Source: Paractinoplanes ovalisporus
Lineage (GTDB): Bacteria > Actinomycetota > Actinomycetes > Mycobacteriales > Micromonosporaceae
Reading direction: 5' to 3'
Assembly (NCBI RefSeq): GCF_016834655.1
Contig: NZ_JAENHP010000005.1
Location: forward strand, 62,001-126,000
DNA length: 64,000 nucleotides
This document shows positions 17,440-25,679 of this stretch, in pieces (position 1 is the stretch's first letter; each line of letters starts with the position of its first letter). Position numbers and translations under genes: made by a program. The notes under the pieces were generated by a model. The model worked only from the letters and a program-made list of their open reading frames with translations, was not told where the DNA came from and ran no database searches.

Positions 17440-20400
17440 GTGAGCATCAGAACGCGGATGAGAGCCGCGGCCATGCTGTCGCTGAGCGCCGCGATGATCG
17501 GAACCTTCCTGCACGCGCCGCCGGCCTCGGCCGCGCCCGCCGCGACGAGGACGGCGGTGCTCGCGCTCGCCGAGGACCCGCCCACGGTCGAGGTCCCGCC
17601 GCTGATCACCGAGACCTGGAACGGCACCACCGGCGTGTCGACCACCGACGACCGGTGGCGCAAGGCGGTTGCCGACGTGGCCGAGTTCACGGCCGAGCCG
17701 GAGATCCGGGACGCGGCTCTGGCCGCCCTCGCGACGGGTGACCCGGCGACGATCCAGAAGTTCGCCACGGTCGACAAGCCGGCTCTCGAGAAGCAGGTGG
17801 CCGCGAGGAAGAAGCAGGAGGCGGCGGACAATCTGGCCGCGATCCGGGCGATGGCGGGCACCGGCGGTTCGTATTTCAACGCCGAGGTGCAGCGGGTTCT
17901 GGCCGGCACTGACAGCGACCGGGCGGCGTTCCTGGCCTACGGCGCGGACATCGCGCGGGAGCGGGACGCGCAGGTCGCTCGTACGGCGGCCGAACGCGCC
18001 ACCGCGCTGCGCGAGCGCGTACGGCTCGTGGCCGCGGCCGCACCGGCCGAGTCGAACGTCAAGCGGGCCGCCGAGGCCGCCCTGGCCGGTGACGACGCCG
18101 CCATCGCGACGTTCCTGAGCTCCGGCTATCTGGCCGCGGCCCGGCAGGACGCGGCCGAGCGGGAGCAGTATCTGAAGGATCTCGAGGCGCGGAACAAGGC
18201 GGCCGAGGAGTTGACCGAGCTGGCGCAGCGTTCGGCCCGGGCCAACGTCGCCCGCCGGCAGATGCTGGTCGCGCACGGCGAGGCCGTACGGGCGCTGCAG
18301 CAGGCGGCGAACGCGATGGCCGCGGCGGCGAACGCGGCCCGGCACGCCTCGCGGGTGCTGGACGGCAGCGGCACGGCGACGCAGAAGGCCGGCGAGCTCA
18401 CCACGGCCAACAACGAGGCGAAGAGGCAGCTCGGGTACGCCGAGGCGGCCGCCCGCGAAGCGGCCATCGCGGCCCGGACGGCCACGACGGCCGCGGACGA
18501 TCTGCTGGACACCGGGCTGGACTACGGCTCGGAGTGGTCGCTGATCGCGGAGGGCATGGCCGAGGCCGCCACCGCCGCGGTCGGCGCCACCCGGACCGCC
18601 CAGTTCGCGATCGACGCCACCATCGCCACCAACAGCGCGCAGGGCGCCCAGGCCCAGGCCGAGGCGCACGCCCAGCAGGCGATCAAGTGGCGGCAGCACG
18701 CCGAGGAACACGCCAAGTCGGCCGCCAAGCTGGCGGCCGCGGCGGCCAAGCAGGCGGCGGCGGCCAAGACCGCGGCCGCCCGCACCAAGAAGGCCCGTGA
18801 GCAGGCCGAGGCCGCCGAGGCCAAGGCGTGGGCGGCGGCCGAGCAGGCCCGCCGGCACCGTGAGGTCGCCGAGGCCCAGGCCGCCGAGGCCAAGCGCCAG
18901 CGGCAGATCGCTGAGGCCGAGCGGGCCAACGCGGCCGCGGCCCGGCAGCGGGCCGACGCGCAGGCCGCCATCGCCGCCAACGCCCGGGCCAACGCCGACG
19001 CCCAGGCCGGCATCGCCGCCACCGCGCGGCGGCAGGCCGGTTCGGCCGACACGGCCGCCGACGAGGCCAACAAGCGCGCCTGGGACCAGGAGAACAACGC
19101 CATGCGGGCGCGCGACGACGCGATGGCCGCGGAACGGGCGGAGCAGACCGCGAAGGCCGAGGCGGCCACCCGCCGGGCCTGGGCGGCGCAGGCGGCCGGC
19201 AGCGCCGACGCCGCCGAGGCGCAGCGGCAGGCCGACGAGGCCGGGCGGCAGGCTGGTGTGGCCGGCACCGCGGCCCGCAGCGCGCGGGCTTCGGCCAACA
19301 CGGCGACCGGGGCCGCGGCCAACGCGCGTTCGGCGGCCGTGCAGGCCGACCAGGCGGCCGCCCGGGCCTGGGCGGCGTCCGAGAAGGCGCAGGCCGCCGC
19401 GGCCCGCGCGGACGCCGCGGCCGACGCCGCGGAGGCGGATGCCCGGGCCGCCCACGCGGCTCGGATGCAGGCCGACGCGCGGGCTGCGGAGGCGACCCGC
19501 CAGGAGGTCAAGGCGGCCGAGGCGGCGCGGGCCGCGCAGCAGCTCGCCTCGCAGGCGTCCGAGGAGGCCGTGCGCTCGCTCTGGGCGGCCCAGCGGGTGC
19601 GGGACGAAGCCCAGGCGGCCACCAACGAGGCGGTCGCCGCGGCGGCTCAGGCCGACATCGCGGTCAGCGCCGCGAACGCCGCGCGGGTCTCGGCGGCGGG
19701 CATCGCGGAGCCGGCCAACACCGCGATCGCGATGGTGTCGCCGTTCAGCGGCGACGACATCGACGCCGACTTCGTCGAGCTCGTGGCCGAGCAGGCCCGG
19801 GTGATCGGGGCCGAGCAGGCAGCGGCGGCCAAGCGCCGGGCGGAGGAGGCGATCGTCGCCGCCAACGCGGCCGCGGACGCCGCCCGGCTCGCCAACGAGC
19901 AGGTCAAGCCCGCCTTCGAGCAGGCCGCCAAGGCCGCCGCCTCGGCCGCGCAGGCGGCCCAGTCGGCCGCCGAGGCCAAGCAGCCGGCCGCGCAGGCAGC
20001 GGTCGACGGGGCCGCCGCCCGCGCGGCCGCGGCCAGTGCCGCCCGGGCCGACGAGCAGGCCCGGGCCGACGCCATCGCGGCCCGCAACGCGGCGAACGAG
20101 GCGGCCTCCGACGCCGCCATCGCGGGCAAGGCGGCGGCCGCGGCCCAGAGCGAGGCCGACGCGGCCAACGCCGCGGCCTCGCGGGCCGAGTCCGACGCGG
20201 CGGCCGCCCGGGGCTCGGCCTCGGCCGCCGAGCGGGATGCCGCCGCGGCCGAAGCTTCCGCCGCGAGCGCGCAGAAGCACGCGGACAGCGCCGCCATCGC
20301 CGCCGACAAGGCTCTCGGCTACGCGGTCGAGGCGCAGAAGGCCTTCGAACGGGCCGAGGCGGCCGACCGTGCACGGGAGCAGCAGGAACGCGTCGAGGAC

Positions 20401-21216
20401 ATCGAGGGCGGGGGCGGTCTCACCCCGGACGAGGAGCGTGACCTCCTCGCCTCGATGACGCCGGCCGAGCAGGAGCGGTACCGGGCGGCCAAGGAGCAGG
20501 CCGACCAGGGAATCCTCGACTTCATCAAGGCGAATGCCGGTGATCTTGTCCTGAGCCTGCTCGGGCTGGACAACATCAAGGGCTGCTTCATGGACGGCAA
20601 CATCTCCGCCTGTCTGTGGGCGTTGGCCGACTTCATCCCGTGGAGCAAGGCCCTCAGCCTCACCGCCGACCTGCTCAAGTTCGCGCCCAAGATCGCTCGT
20701 TTCGTCAACGCCCTCAGCGGCGCCCGCAAGGAGGTCGACGAACTCACCGACCTCGCCAAGGCGCGCAAGAAGGCGGACGAGATCCCCTGCCTGGGCCGGG
20801 TCGCCTCGGTGAAGGCGGCGGGCGGCAAGGCGGCCGTGGGAGTGCGGGCAGCCGCGGCCGGCGATGCCTGTGAGATCCCGAAGACCGTGACCTCGGCGAG
20901 CCGGAGCGCCTCGTTCCGGCAGGCGAAGCGTGACCTCGGGATCCCGAACAACCAGGTTCCCGAGAAGGTGAACAAGGTTCCGATGACCGACCGGGACGGC
21001 AACCCGGTGCTCGATGCCAACAAGCAGCGGATCATGACGCGGGAGTACCACTTCACCCGCGAGGACGGCAGCAAGGTGGTCATCCAGGACCACTCGGCCG
21101 GGCACTACTACAACCAGGGCGGCACCGGCGACCAGGGGCGTCACCTGAACGTCCGGCCGATCGAGAACACCCGTACCGGCAAGGTCGAGGGAACCGCTCA
21201 GCACTACGAATGGTAG
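17440..21216 (+). CDS. ALF-repeat polymorphic toxin 2 with HNH/EndoVII nuclease C-terminus
   Basis: This 1258-residue paralogue of toxin 1 has a Sec signal peptide (MSIRTRMRAAAML..., cleavage after ASAAPA). ALF repeats, a long Ala-rich coiled coil and a pre-toxin element NIKGCFMDGN (from about 1044) occupy the same positions as in toxin 1. The C-terminal 107 residues (from SASRSASF at 1152) are a different domain. REYHFTREDGSKVVIQDHSAGH and GDQGRHLNVRP match the HNH/endonuclease VII-fold polymorphic toxins also found on Rhs proteins; this predicts DNA cleavage. GTG 17440 follows ACGGGG by 9 nt, as in toxin 1. An Imm50-like gene follows after 9 nt. Confidence 0.9.
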   Translation: MSIRTRMRAAAMLSLSAAMIGTFLHAPPASAAPAATRTAVLALAEDPPTVEVPPLITETWNGTTGVSTTDDRWRKAVADVAEFTAEPEIRDAALAALATGDPATIQKFATVDKPALEKQVAARKKQEAADNLAAIRAMAGTGGSYFNAEVQRVLAGTDSDRAAFLAYGADIARERDAQVARTAAERATALRERVRLVAAAAPAESNVKRAAEAALAGDDAAIATFLSSGYLAAARQDAAEREQYLKDLEARNKAAEELTELAQRSARANVARRQMLVAHGEAVRALQQAANAMAAAANAARHASRVLDGSGTATQKAGELTTANNEAKRQLGYAEAAAREAAIAARTATTAADDLLDTGLDYGSEWSLIAEGMAEAATAAVGATRTAQFAIDATIATNSAQGAQAQAEAHAQQAIKWRQHAEEHAKSAAKLAAAAAKQAAAAKTAAARTKKAREQAEAAEAKAWAAAEQARRHREVAEAQAAEAKRQRQIAEAERANAAAARQRADAQAAIAANARANADAQAGIAATARRQAGSADTAADEANKRAWDQENNAMRARDDAMAAERAEQTAKAEAATRRAWAAQAAGSADAAEAQRQADEAGRQAGVAGTAARSARASANTATGAAANARSAAVQADQAAARAWAASEKAQAAAARADAAADAAEADARAAHAARMQADARAAEATRQEVKAAEAARAAQQLASQASEEAVRSLWAAQRVRDEAQAATNEAVAAAAQADIAVSAANAARVSAAGIAEPANTAIAMVSPFSGDDIDADFVELVAEQARVIGAEQAAAAKRRAEEAIVAANAAADAARLANEQVKPAFEQAAKAAASAAQAAQSAAEAKQPAAQAAVDGAAARAAAASAARADEQARADAIAARNAANEAASDAAIAGKAAAAAQSEADAANAAASRAESDAAAARGSASAAERDAAAAEASAASAQKHADSAAIAADKALGYAVEAQKAFERAEAADRAREQQERVEDIEGGGGLTPDEERDLLASMTPAEQERYRAAKEQADQGILDFIKANAGDLVLSLLGLDNIKGCFMDGNISACLWALADFIPWSKALSLTADLLKFAPKIARFVNALSGARKEVDELTDLAKARKKADEIPCLGRVASVKAAGGKAAVGVRAAAAGDACEIPKTVTSASRSASFRQAKRDLGIPNNQVPEKVNKVPMTDRDGNPVLDANKQRIMTREYHFTREDGSKVVIQDHSAGHYYNQGGTGDQGRHLNVRPIENTRTGKVEGTAQHYEW

Positions 21217-21225
21217 GTAGTCGGT

Positions 21226-21624
21226 ATGGCTGGATGGACGGACGCACTGGGCAACCCGGAGGGCCTCCTCGCCGTGTTCGGCGGGGATCCGCCGGACCTG
21301 GCCGGGGTGTCCGTCCACGAGGTCACGATCGGGCGTGACGGTCCCGCGCTGACTGTCACGTTCGATCTGCCCGCCTACCCGGCCGACCCGCCGGCGAAGT
21401 GGGTCCGGGGCCGTTTCGACACGGTGCAGGTGCGGCTCCGGCTGACCGGGGTGACCGAGGTGGAGCTGCGCGGCATGTCGACCGGCCCGGTGGCCGACAT
21501 CCGGCTCCGCGCCGGTGATCCGGTTCGCCTCGAGCTGGTTTCGCCCGGGCTGACCGTGACCGCGGTGGCGGCGTTCGCCGACGTGGCCGGGTTTTCCGCA
21601 TATCAGCGAGCCGACACGCGGTGA
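21226..21624 (+). CDS. Imm50-family immunity protein
   Basis: This 132-residue soluble protein has the Imm50 pattern: WTDALGNPEGLLAVFGGDPPDL at the start, VHEVTIGRDGP, FDLPAYPADPPAKW, TVQVRLRLTGVTEVEL and GPVADIRL. Imm50 proteins neutralise nuclease toxins of polymorphic systems. It starts 9 nt after the HNH-toxin gene and is almost certainly the cognate antitoxin. The last 25 residues are less typical. Confidence 0.85.
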   Translation: MAGWTDALGNPEGLLAVFGGDPPDLAGVSVHEVTIGRDGPALTVTFDLPAYPADPPAKWVRGRFDTVQVRLRLTGVTEVELRGMSTGPVADIRLRAGDPVRLELVSPGLTVTAVAAFADVAGFSAYQRADTR

Positions 21625-21934
21625 TGCGTCTTGCGCGTCATAAGTCCGCATCGCTAGCGTTGTCCGTGCCGCCCGGCTCGGGTGGGCCCGTCTTCGGGTG
21701 ACGGTGCTCTCCTCGGCTTGGCGCGCGTATTCCGGCGGGACCGAGCCACGCGTACTCGTCGCATCAGCCCCCGTTGCCGTTTGCCGCGGCACGGGGGCTG
21801 TTCGCGTCCGGCGGCAGCGCCGGAAATACTGCCCGGTAGCATCCTTAACGCTCACTAGGTGGGACCGTCGTACCGAAGATCGGGACCGAGGCGCTAGCCT
21901 GAGGCGCGACGGATACGACCCTTGAGGAGCAGAC
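21625..21934 (+). other. 310-nt leuB upstream region with one large hairpin
   Basis: This non-coding DNA lies between the immunity gene and leuB. A possible promoter (TTGCGC, 18 nt, TAGCGT) occurs near 21633-21662 and the hairpin listed at 21765-21800 follows. A 75-codon frame starting at GTG 21698 spans the rest and includes RVLVASAPVAV, but it is too long and lacks an adjacent U-tract terminator to be called a leader peptide. Confidence 0.4.
21765..21800 (+). terminator. Strong hairpin upstream of leuB
   Basis: CAGCCCCCG/CGGGGGCTG (9 bp) continues into TGCCG/CGGCA across a bulged T. No U-tract follows. It is either the terminator of the toxin 2/immunity unit or part of a leuB leader. Confidence 0.5.
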
Positions 21935-22966
21935 GTGAGCGTGGCGCGGATCGCGGTGGTGGCCGGCGACGGCATCGGTACCGAGGTGACCGCGCAGGCC
22001 CGCAAGGTAATCGAGGCCGTGCTCCCGGGGACCGAGTTCGACGATTACGACCTGGGCGCCCGCTTCTACAACCGCACCGGCGAGGTCCTCCCGCAGGCCA
22101 TCCAGGACGAGCTGGCCCGCCACGACGCCATCCTGCTGGGCGCCATCGGCGACCCCAGCGTCCCGCCGGGCGTCCTCGAGCGGGGCCTGCTGCTCAAGCT
22201 CCGCTTCGACTTCGACCAGTACGTGAACCTCCGCCCCTCGAAGCTCTGGCCGGGCACCACCAGCCCGCTGGCCGGCATCAAGCCCGGCGAGATCGACATG
22301 GTCGTGGTCCGCGAGGGCGTCGAGGGTCTCTACGTCGGCGCCGGCGGCGTGCTCCACAAGGACACCCCGGCCGAGATCGCGACGGAGGAGAGCCTGAACA
22401 CCCGGCACGGCGTCGAGCGGGTCATCCGCGACGCCTTCGCCCGGGCCCAGCGCCGCGACCGCCGCCACGTGACGATGGTCCACAAGACCAACGTGCTGAC
22501 CAAGGCCGGCGGCCTCTGGGCGCGCACGTTCGCGGCCGTCGCGGCCGAGTTCCCCGAGGTCACGACGGAATACCAGCACATCGACGCGGCCAGCATGTTC
22601 ATGGTCAGCAACCCGCAGCGTTACGACGTGGTCGTGACCGACAACCTCTTCGGTGACATCCTCACCGACATCGCCGCGGCCGTGACCGGCGGCATCGGCA
22701 TGGCGGCCAGCGGCTCCGTCAACCCGGAGCGCAAGTACCCGTCGACGTTCGAGCCCGTACACGGCTCCGCGCCGGACATCGCCGGCCAGGGCATCGCCGA
22801 CCCGGCGGCCGCCATCCTCTCCGCATCGCTGCTGCTCGAGCACCTGGGCCACCACGACGAGGCCGGCCGAGTATCCGAGGCGGTCGCAGCCGAGGTCGCG
22901 TCCCGCACCCCGGGCGCCTCCCTGCGCACCGCCGAGGTCGGCGACCGCGTGGCGCAAGCTCTCTGA
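21935..22966 (+). CDS. leuB: 3-isopropylmalate dehydrogenase
   Basis: LeuB oxidatively decarboxylates 3-isopropylmalate to the leucine keto acid precursor, using NAD+. The 343-residue protein carries VVAGDGIGTEV near the N-terminus, the substrate-binding region LLLKLRFDFDQYVNLRPSKL, the active-site VHKTNVLTKAGGLW and VVTDNLFGDILTDIAA with the metal aspartates, and FEPVHGSAPDIAGQGIADP. GAGGAG precedes the GTG start. In related genomes it normally follows serA directly; here the toxin 2 locus intervenes. Confidence 0.97.
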   Translation: MSVARIAVVAGDGIGTEVTAQARKVIEAVLPGTEFDDYDLGARFYNRTGEVLPQAIQDELARHDAILLGAIGDPSVPPGVLERGLLLKLRFDFDQYVNLRPSKLWPGTTSPLAGIKPGEIDMVVVREGVEGLYVGAGGVLHKDTPAEIATEESLNTRHGVERVIRDAFARAQRRDRRHVTMVHKTNVLTKAGGLWARTFAAVAAEFPEVTTEYQHIDAASMFMVSNPQRYDVVVTDNLFGDILTDIAAAVTGGIGMAASGSVNPERKYPSTFEPVHGSAPDIAGQGIADPAAAILSASLLLEHLGHHDEAGRVSEAVAAEVASRTPGASLRTAEVGDRVAQAL

Positions 22967-22988
22967 GCTTGCTCGCTTCTCTCTTATA

Positions 22989-23008
22989 AGGCCCCGTGCC
23001 AGGGGCCT
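22989..23008 (+). terminator. Terminator after leuB
   Basis: A 7-bp stem AGGCCCC/GGGGCCT with a 6-nt loop lies 22 nt after the leuB stop and is followed by CTTC. Confidence 0.5.
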
Positions 23009-23054
23009 CTTCACCCGCGCCCTTAGTTTTAACGAGCGTTCGGGGTAAGTTCAT

Positions 23055-23073
23055 GAAGCACTACGGGTGCTTC
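23055..23073 (+). repeat. Small hairpin in the ilvE 5' region
   Basis: GAAGCAC/GTGCTTC forms a 7-bp stem around a TACGG loop, ending 44 nt before the ilvE start. It has no terminator tail. Confidence 0.4.
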
Positions 23074-23117
23074 CGCATGCCTCAATTCTTCTGTTGACGA
23101 AAGCAGGTCCACTTGTC

Positions 23118-24215
23118 ATGAGCGGTGGTGACAACCTCGAGTTCGAGATCCGTCCGAACCCGGCACCCGTGGCAGATGCCGAGCGCGCCGCGCTCCTCGC
23201 CAACCCCGGCTTCGGCCGCATCTTCACCGACCACATGGTCACGATCCGTTACGCCGACGGCAAAGGCTGGTATGAGCCGCGCGTCGAGGCGCGGGCCCCG
23301 ATCCCGATGGACCCGGCGTCCGCCGTCCTGCACTATGCGCAAGAGATCTTCGAGGGCCTGAAGGCGTACACGCTGCCCGACGGCGGTGTCGCGATGTTCC
23401 GCCCCGACGCCAACGCGGCCCGCTTCACCCAGTCGGCGCAGCGCATGGCGATGCCGTCGCTGCCCGAGGAGACGTTCCTCCAGTCGCTGCGCGAGATCAT
23501 CTCGATCGACCGTTCCTGGCTCCCGCCGGGCGACGAGGGCAGCCTCTACCTGCGACCTTTCGCGTACGCGAGTGAGGTCTTCCTGGGCGTGCGCCCGTCG
23601 ATGGAATACCTCTACCTGGTGATCGCGTCCCCGGTCGGGCCCTACTTCTCGGGCGGCGTCAAGCCGGTGTCGGTCTGGGTGACCCCCGACTACACGCGGG
23701 CGGCCCCCGGCGGCACGGGCGCGGCGAAGTGCGGCGGCAACTACGCGGCCGGCCTGTCGGCGCAGGCCGAGGCCATCGAGAACGGCTGCGACCAGGTCGT
23801 CTACCTCGACGCGGTCGAGCGGAAGTACATCGACGAGCTCGGCGGCATGAACGTGTTCGTCGTGCTCGACGACGGGACCCTGGTGACGCCCCCGCTGACC
23901 GGCACGATCCTGCCCGGCATCACCCGCGACTCGGTCATCAAGCTGGCCGAGCGGGCCGGCCGCAAGGTCGAGGAGCGCGCGATCAGCCTGGAAGAGCTGC
24001 GCACGGGTGCGGCCTCGGGGGCGATCCGCGAGGCGTTCGCCTGCGGCACGGCGGCCGTGATCACCCCGATCGGCACGGTCAAGTCGGCCGACGGCGCCTT
24101 CACGATCGCCGACGGCGGCACCGGCGAGATCACCGACGACCTGCGCAAGCAGCTGGTCGACATCCAGCGGGGCCGCGCCGAAGACCCGTTCGGCTGGGTC
24201 CACCGCGTCCTCTGA
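23118..24215 (+). CDS. ilvE: Branched-chain amino acid aminotransferase
   Basis: IlvE is a fold-type IV PLP aminotransferase that makes Val, Leu and Ile from their keto acids with glutamate. The 365-residue product has FEGLKAY near residue 75, the PLP-lysine segment AAKCGGNYAAGL, and DELGGMNVFVV...LTGTILPGITRDSV, all hallmarks of the family. The ATG at 23118 (MSGGDNLEFEI) is the usual N-terminus; the frame is open upstream to GTG 23067 but without a ribosome binding site. A strong hairpin follows the stop. Confidence 0.96.
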   Translation: MSGGDNLEFEIRPNPAPVADAERAALLANPGFGRIFTDHMVTIRYADGKGWYEPRVEARAPIPMDPASAVLHYAQEIFEGLKAYTLPDGGVAMFRPDANAARFTQSAQRMAMPSLPEETFLQSLREIISIDRSWLPPGDEGSLYLRPFAYASEVFLGVRPSMEYLYLVIASPVGPYFSGGVKPVSVWVTPDYTRAAPGGTGAAKCGGNYAAGLSAQAEAIENGCDQVVYLDAVERKYIDELGGMNVFVVLDDGTLVTPPLTGTILPGITRDSVIKLAERAGRKVEERAISLEELRTGAASGAIREAFACGTAAVITPIGTVKSADGAFTIADGGTGEITDDLRKQLVDIQRGRAEDPFGWVHRVL

Positions 24216-24223
24216 CGGCCCGC

Positions 24224-24259
24224 GTCGGGCATCCGCCCATGATCTGACGGATGCCCGAC
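24224..24259 (+). terminator. Terminator after ilvE
   Basis: A perfect 12-bp stem GTCGGGCATCCG/CGGATGCCCGAC with a 12-nt loop lies 8 nt after the ilvE stop. Confidence 0.75.
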
Positions 24260-24293
24260 CGGCTCCCGCCCGCCCCCGCCCGATGCTGGGTGC

Positions 24294-25679
24294 ATGGGCG
24301 ACGGCCGATATGCGCTGGTCGTGGCGGTTGATCGCTACGACCACTCGGAACTGCGGAAACTGAGGTCCCCGGCGGCCGACGCCCAGACGCTCGCCGACGT
24401 GCTCGGCGATGAGCAACTGGGCGGGTTCACGGTCGACGTCCAGCACAATCCGACGGCGTCTGAGATCGCCGAGCACGTCGAATCGGTGCTGGCGGCGCGG
24501 CGCAGCACCGATCTGGTGCTGGTGCACTTCTCGTGCCACGGGCTCAAGGACGACTCCGGCCGGTTGTATCTGGCCGCCTCCAACACCCGGCCGGACCGCC
24601 TGAAGTCGACGGCGGTCAGCTCGGCGTTGATCGGCCAGCTCATGCAGGACAGCCGGGCCCAGCGCGTGGTGCTGCTGCTCGACTGCTGTTACAGCGGAGC
24701 GTTCGCACACCATCTCGTCCACCGCTCGGGTTCGGACGTCAACGTGCACGACCAGTTCCGCCAGGACGACCTCGACGAGGGCCGGGGCCGGGTGGTCATC
24801 ACCGCCTCCACGGCCATGGAGTACGCCTTCGAGGGGGCCGACCTGGCCGACGGCGCGGCGCCGCAACCGTCGATCTTCACCCGGGCCGTGGCCGACGGCA
24901 TCCGCACCGGGGAAGCGGACAAGGACCGCGACGGCAAGATCGGCCTGACCGAACTCTACGACTACGTCTACGACCGGGTCCGTGTGGAGAACCCGAATCA
25001 GAACCCGACCAAGTCGGAGTTCGGCGTCCGCGGTGACATCTATGTGTCCCGCCGGCCGGCGCACCTCCGTCCGGTGGCTGCACGTGAGTCCGCCAAGGGA
25101 GTCCCGACGCCTCCGGGCCGGACGAAGGTGACGCGACGGTTCGTGCTCGGGGCCGCAACCGTGGTGACCCTGCTTGCCGCGGTGGTGTTGGCGCTGGTCG
25201 TGTTCCGTCCCGGCGACCCGGACCCGCTGCGCCGCTACCCCGAGCTGCTGAGCCTGCTCCCCGCCGGTATCCGAGGCAGCTGCGACCCGTACGCCCTGCC
25301 GAAAGCTCCGGTCGGTTCGTCGGTGCTGGCGATCTGTGCGACCGCACGGGAGTCGTACCGGGTGGAGTTCCATCTTCTTGCCACGGCGGAGCAGTTGGAG
25401 GTGCGGAAGGAAGGCGCCGTTCCGCGGCCGGACGACTGCTCCGGCCCGCCAAGCGGCAAGGGAAACGTGCAACCTCTGCCGTTGGTCGGCCGGGCCGGCT
25501 GGCTCTCGTGCCGCCCGATGGAGGAGAGCCCGCAGACCGGTGAACCGGCACACTATGAGGTCGCCTGGGCTCTCGAAGATCTGTTGTTCTATTGCGAGGT
25601 CCACACGGAGGGCACGACCGCGGCGAGCTATACCAGGGCTTACGCCGAGGCGAGGACCCTGCTCGAGCAGATCGGCTAA
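24294..25679 (+). CDS. Caspase-like (peptidase C14) membrane protein with EF-hand loop
   Basis: This 461-residue protein starts with a caspase/metacaspase p20-type domain (1-250). The catalytic dyad is complete: His82 in HFSCHG and Cys132 in LLLDCCYSG. Inside the domain is a perfect EF-hand-type loop, DKDRDGKIGLTE (209-220), suggesting Ca2+ control as in metacaspases. One transmembrane helix (about 284-304) follows a basic stretch, and a Cys-containing C-terminal domain (305-461) should lie outside the membrane. Its stop overlaps the end of the convergent phosphatase gene by 4 nt. The substrate is unknown. Confidence 0.9.
   Translation: MGDGRYALVVAVDRYDHSELRKLRSPAADAQTLADVLGDEQLGGFTVDVQHNPTASEIAEHVESVLAARRSTDLVLVHFSCHGLKDDSGRLYLAASNTRPDRLKSTAVSSALIGQLMQDSRAQRVVLLLDCCYSGAFAHHLVHRSGSDVNVHDQFRQDDLDEGRGRVVITASTAMEYAFEGADLADGAAPQPSIFTRAVADGIRTGEADKDRDGKIGLTELYDYVYDRVRVENPNQNPTKSEFGVRGDIYVSRRPAHLRPVAARESAKGVPTPPGRTKVTRRFVLGAATVVTLLAAVVLALVVFRPGDPDPLRRYPELLSLLPAGIRGSCDPYALPKAPVGSSVLAICATARESYRVEFHLLATAEQLEVRKEGAVPRPDDCSGPPSGKGNVQPLPLVGRAGWLSCRPMEESPQTGEPAHYEVAWALEDLLFYCEVHTEGTTAASYTRAYAEARTLLEQIG

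Noticed and set aside
21698..21925. 75-codon frame before leuB with RVLVASAPVAV as a possible leucine leader
   Set aside because: Too long for an attenuator peptide, no U-tract terminator after the hairpin, and no clear ribosome binding site.
23067..23117. Possible leader peptide or N-terminal extension of ilvE containing SILLL
   Set aside because: It is in frame with ilvE with no stop and no terminator between it and the gene, and there is no ribosome binding site; conserved IlvE starts at 23118.
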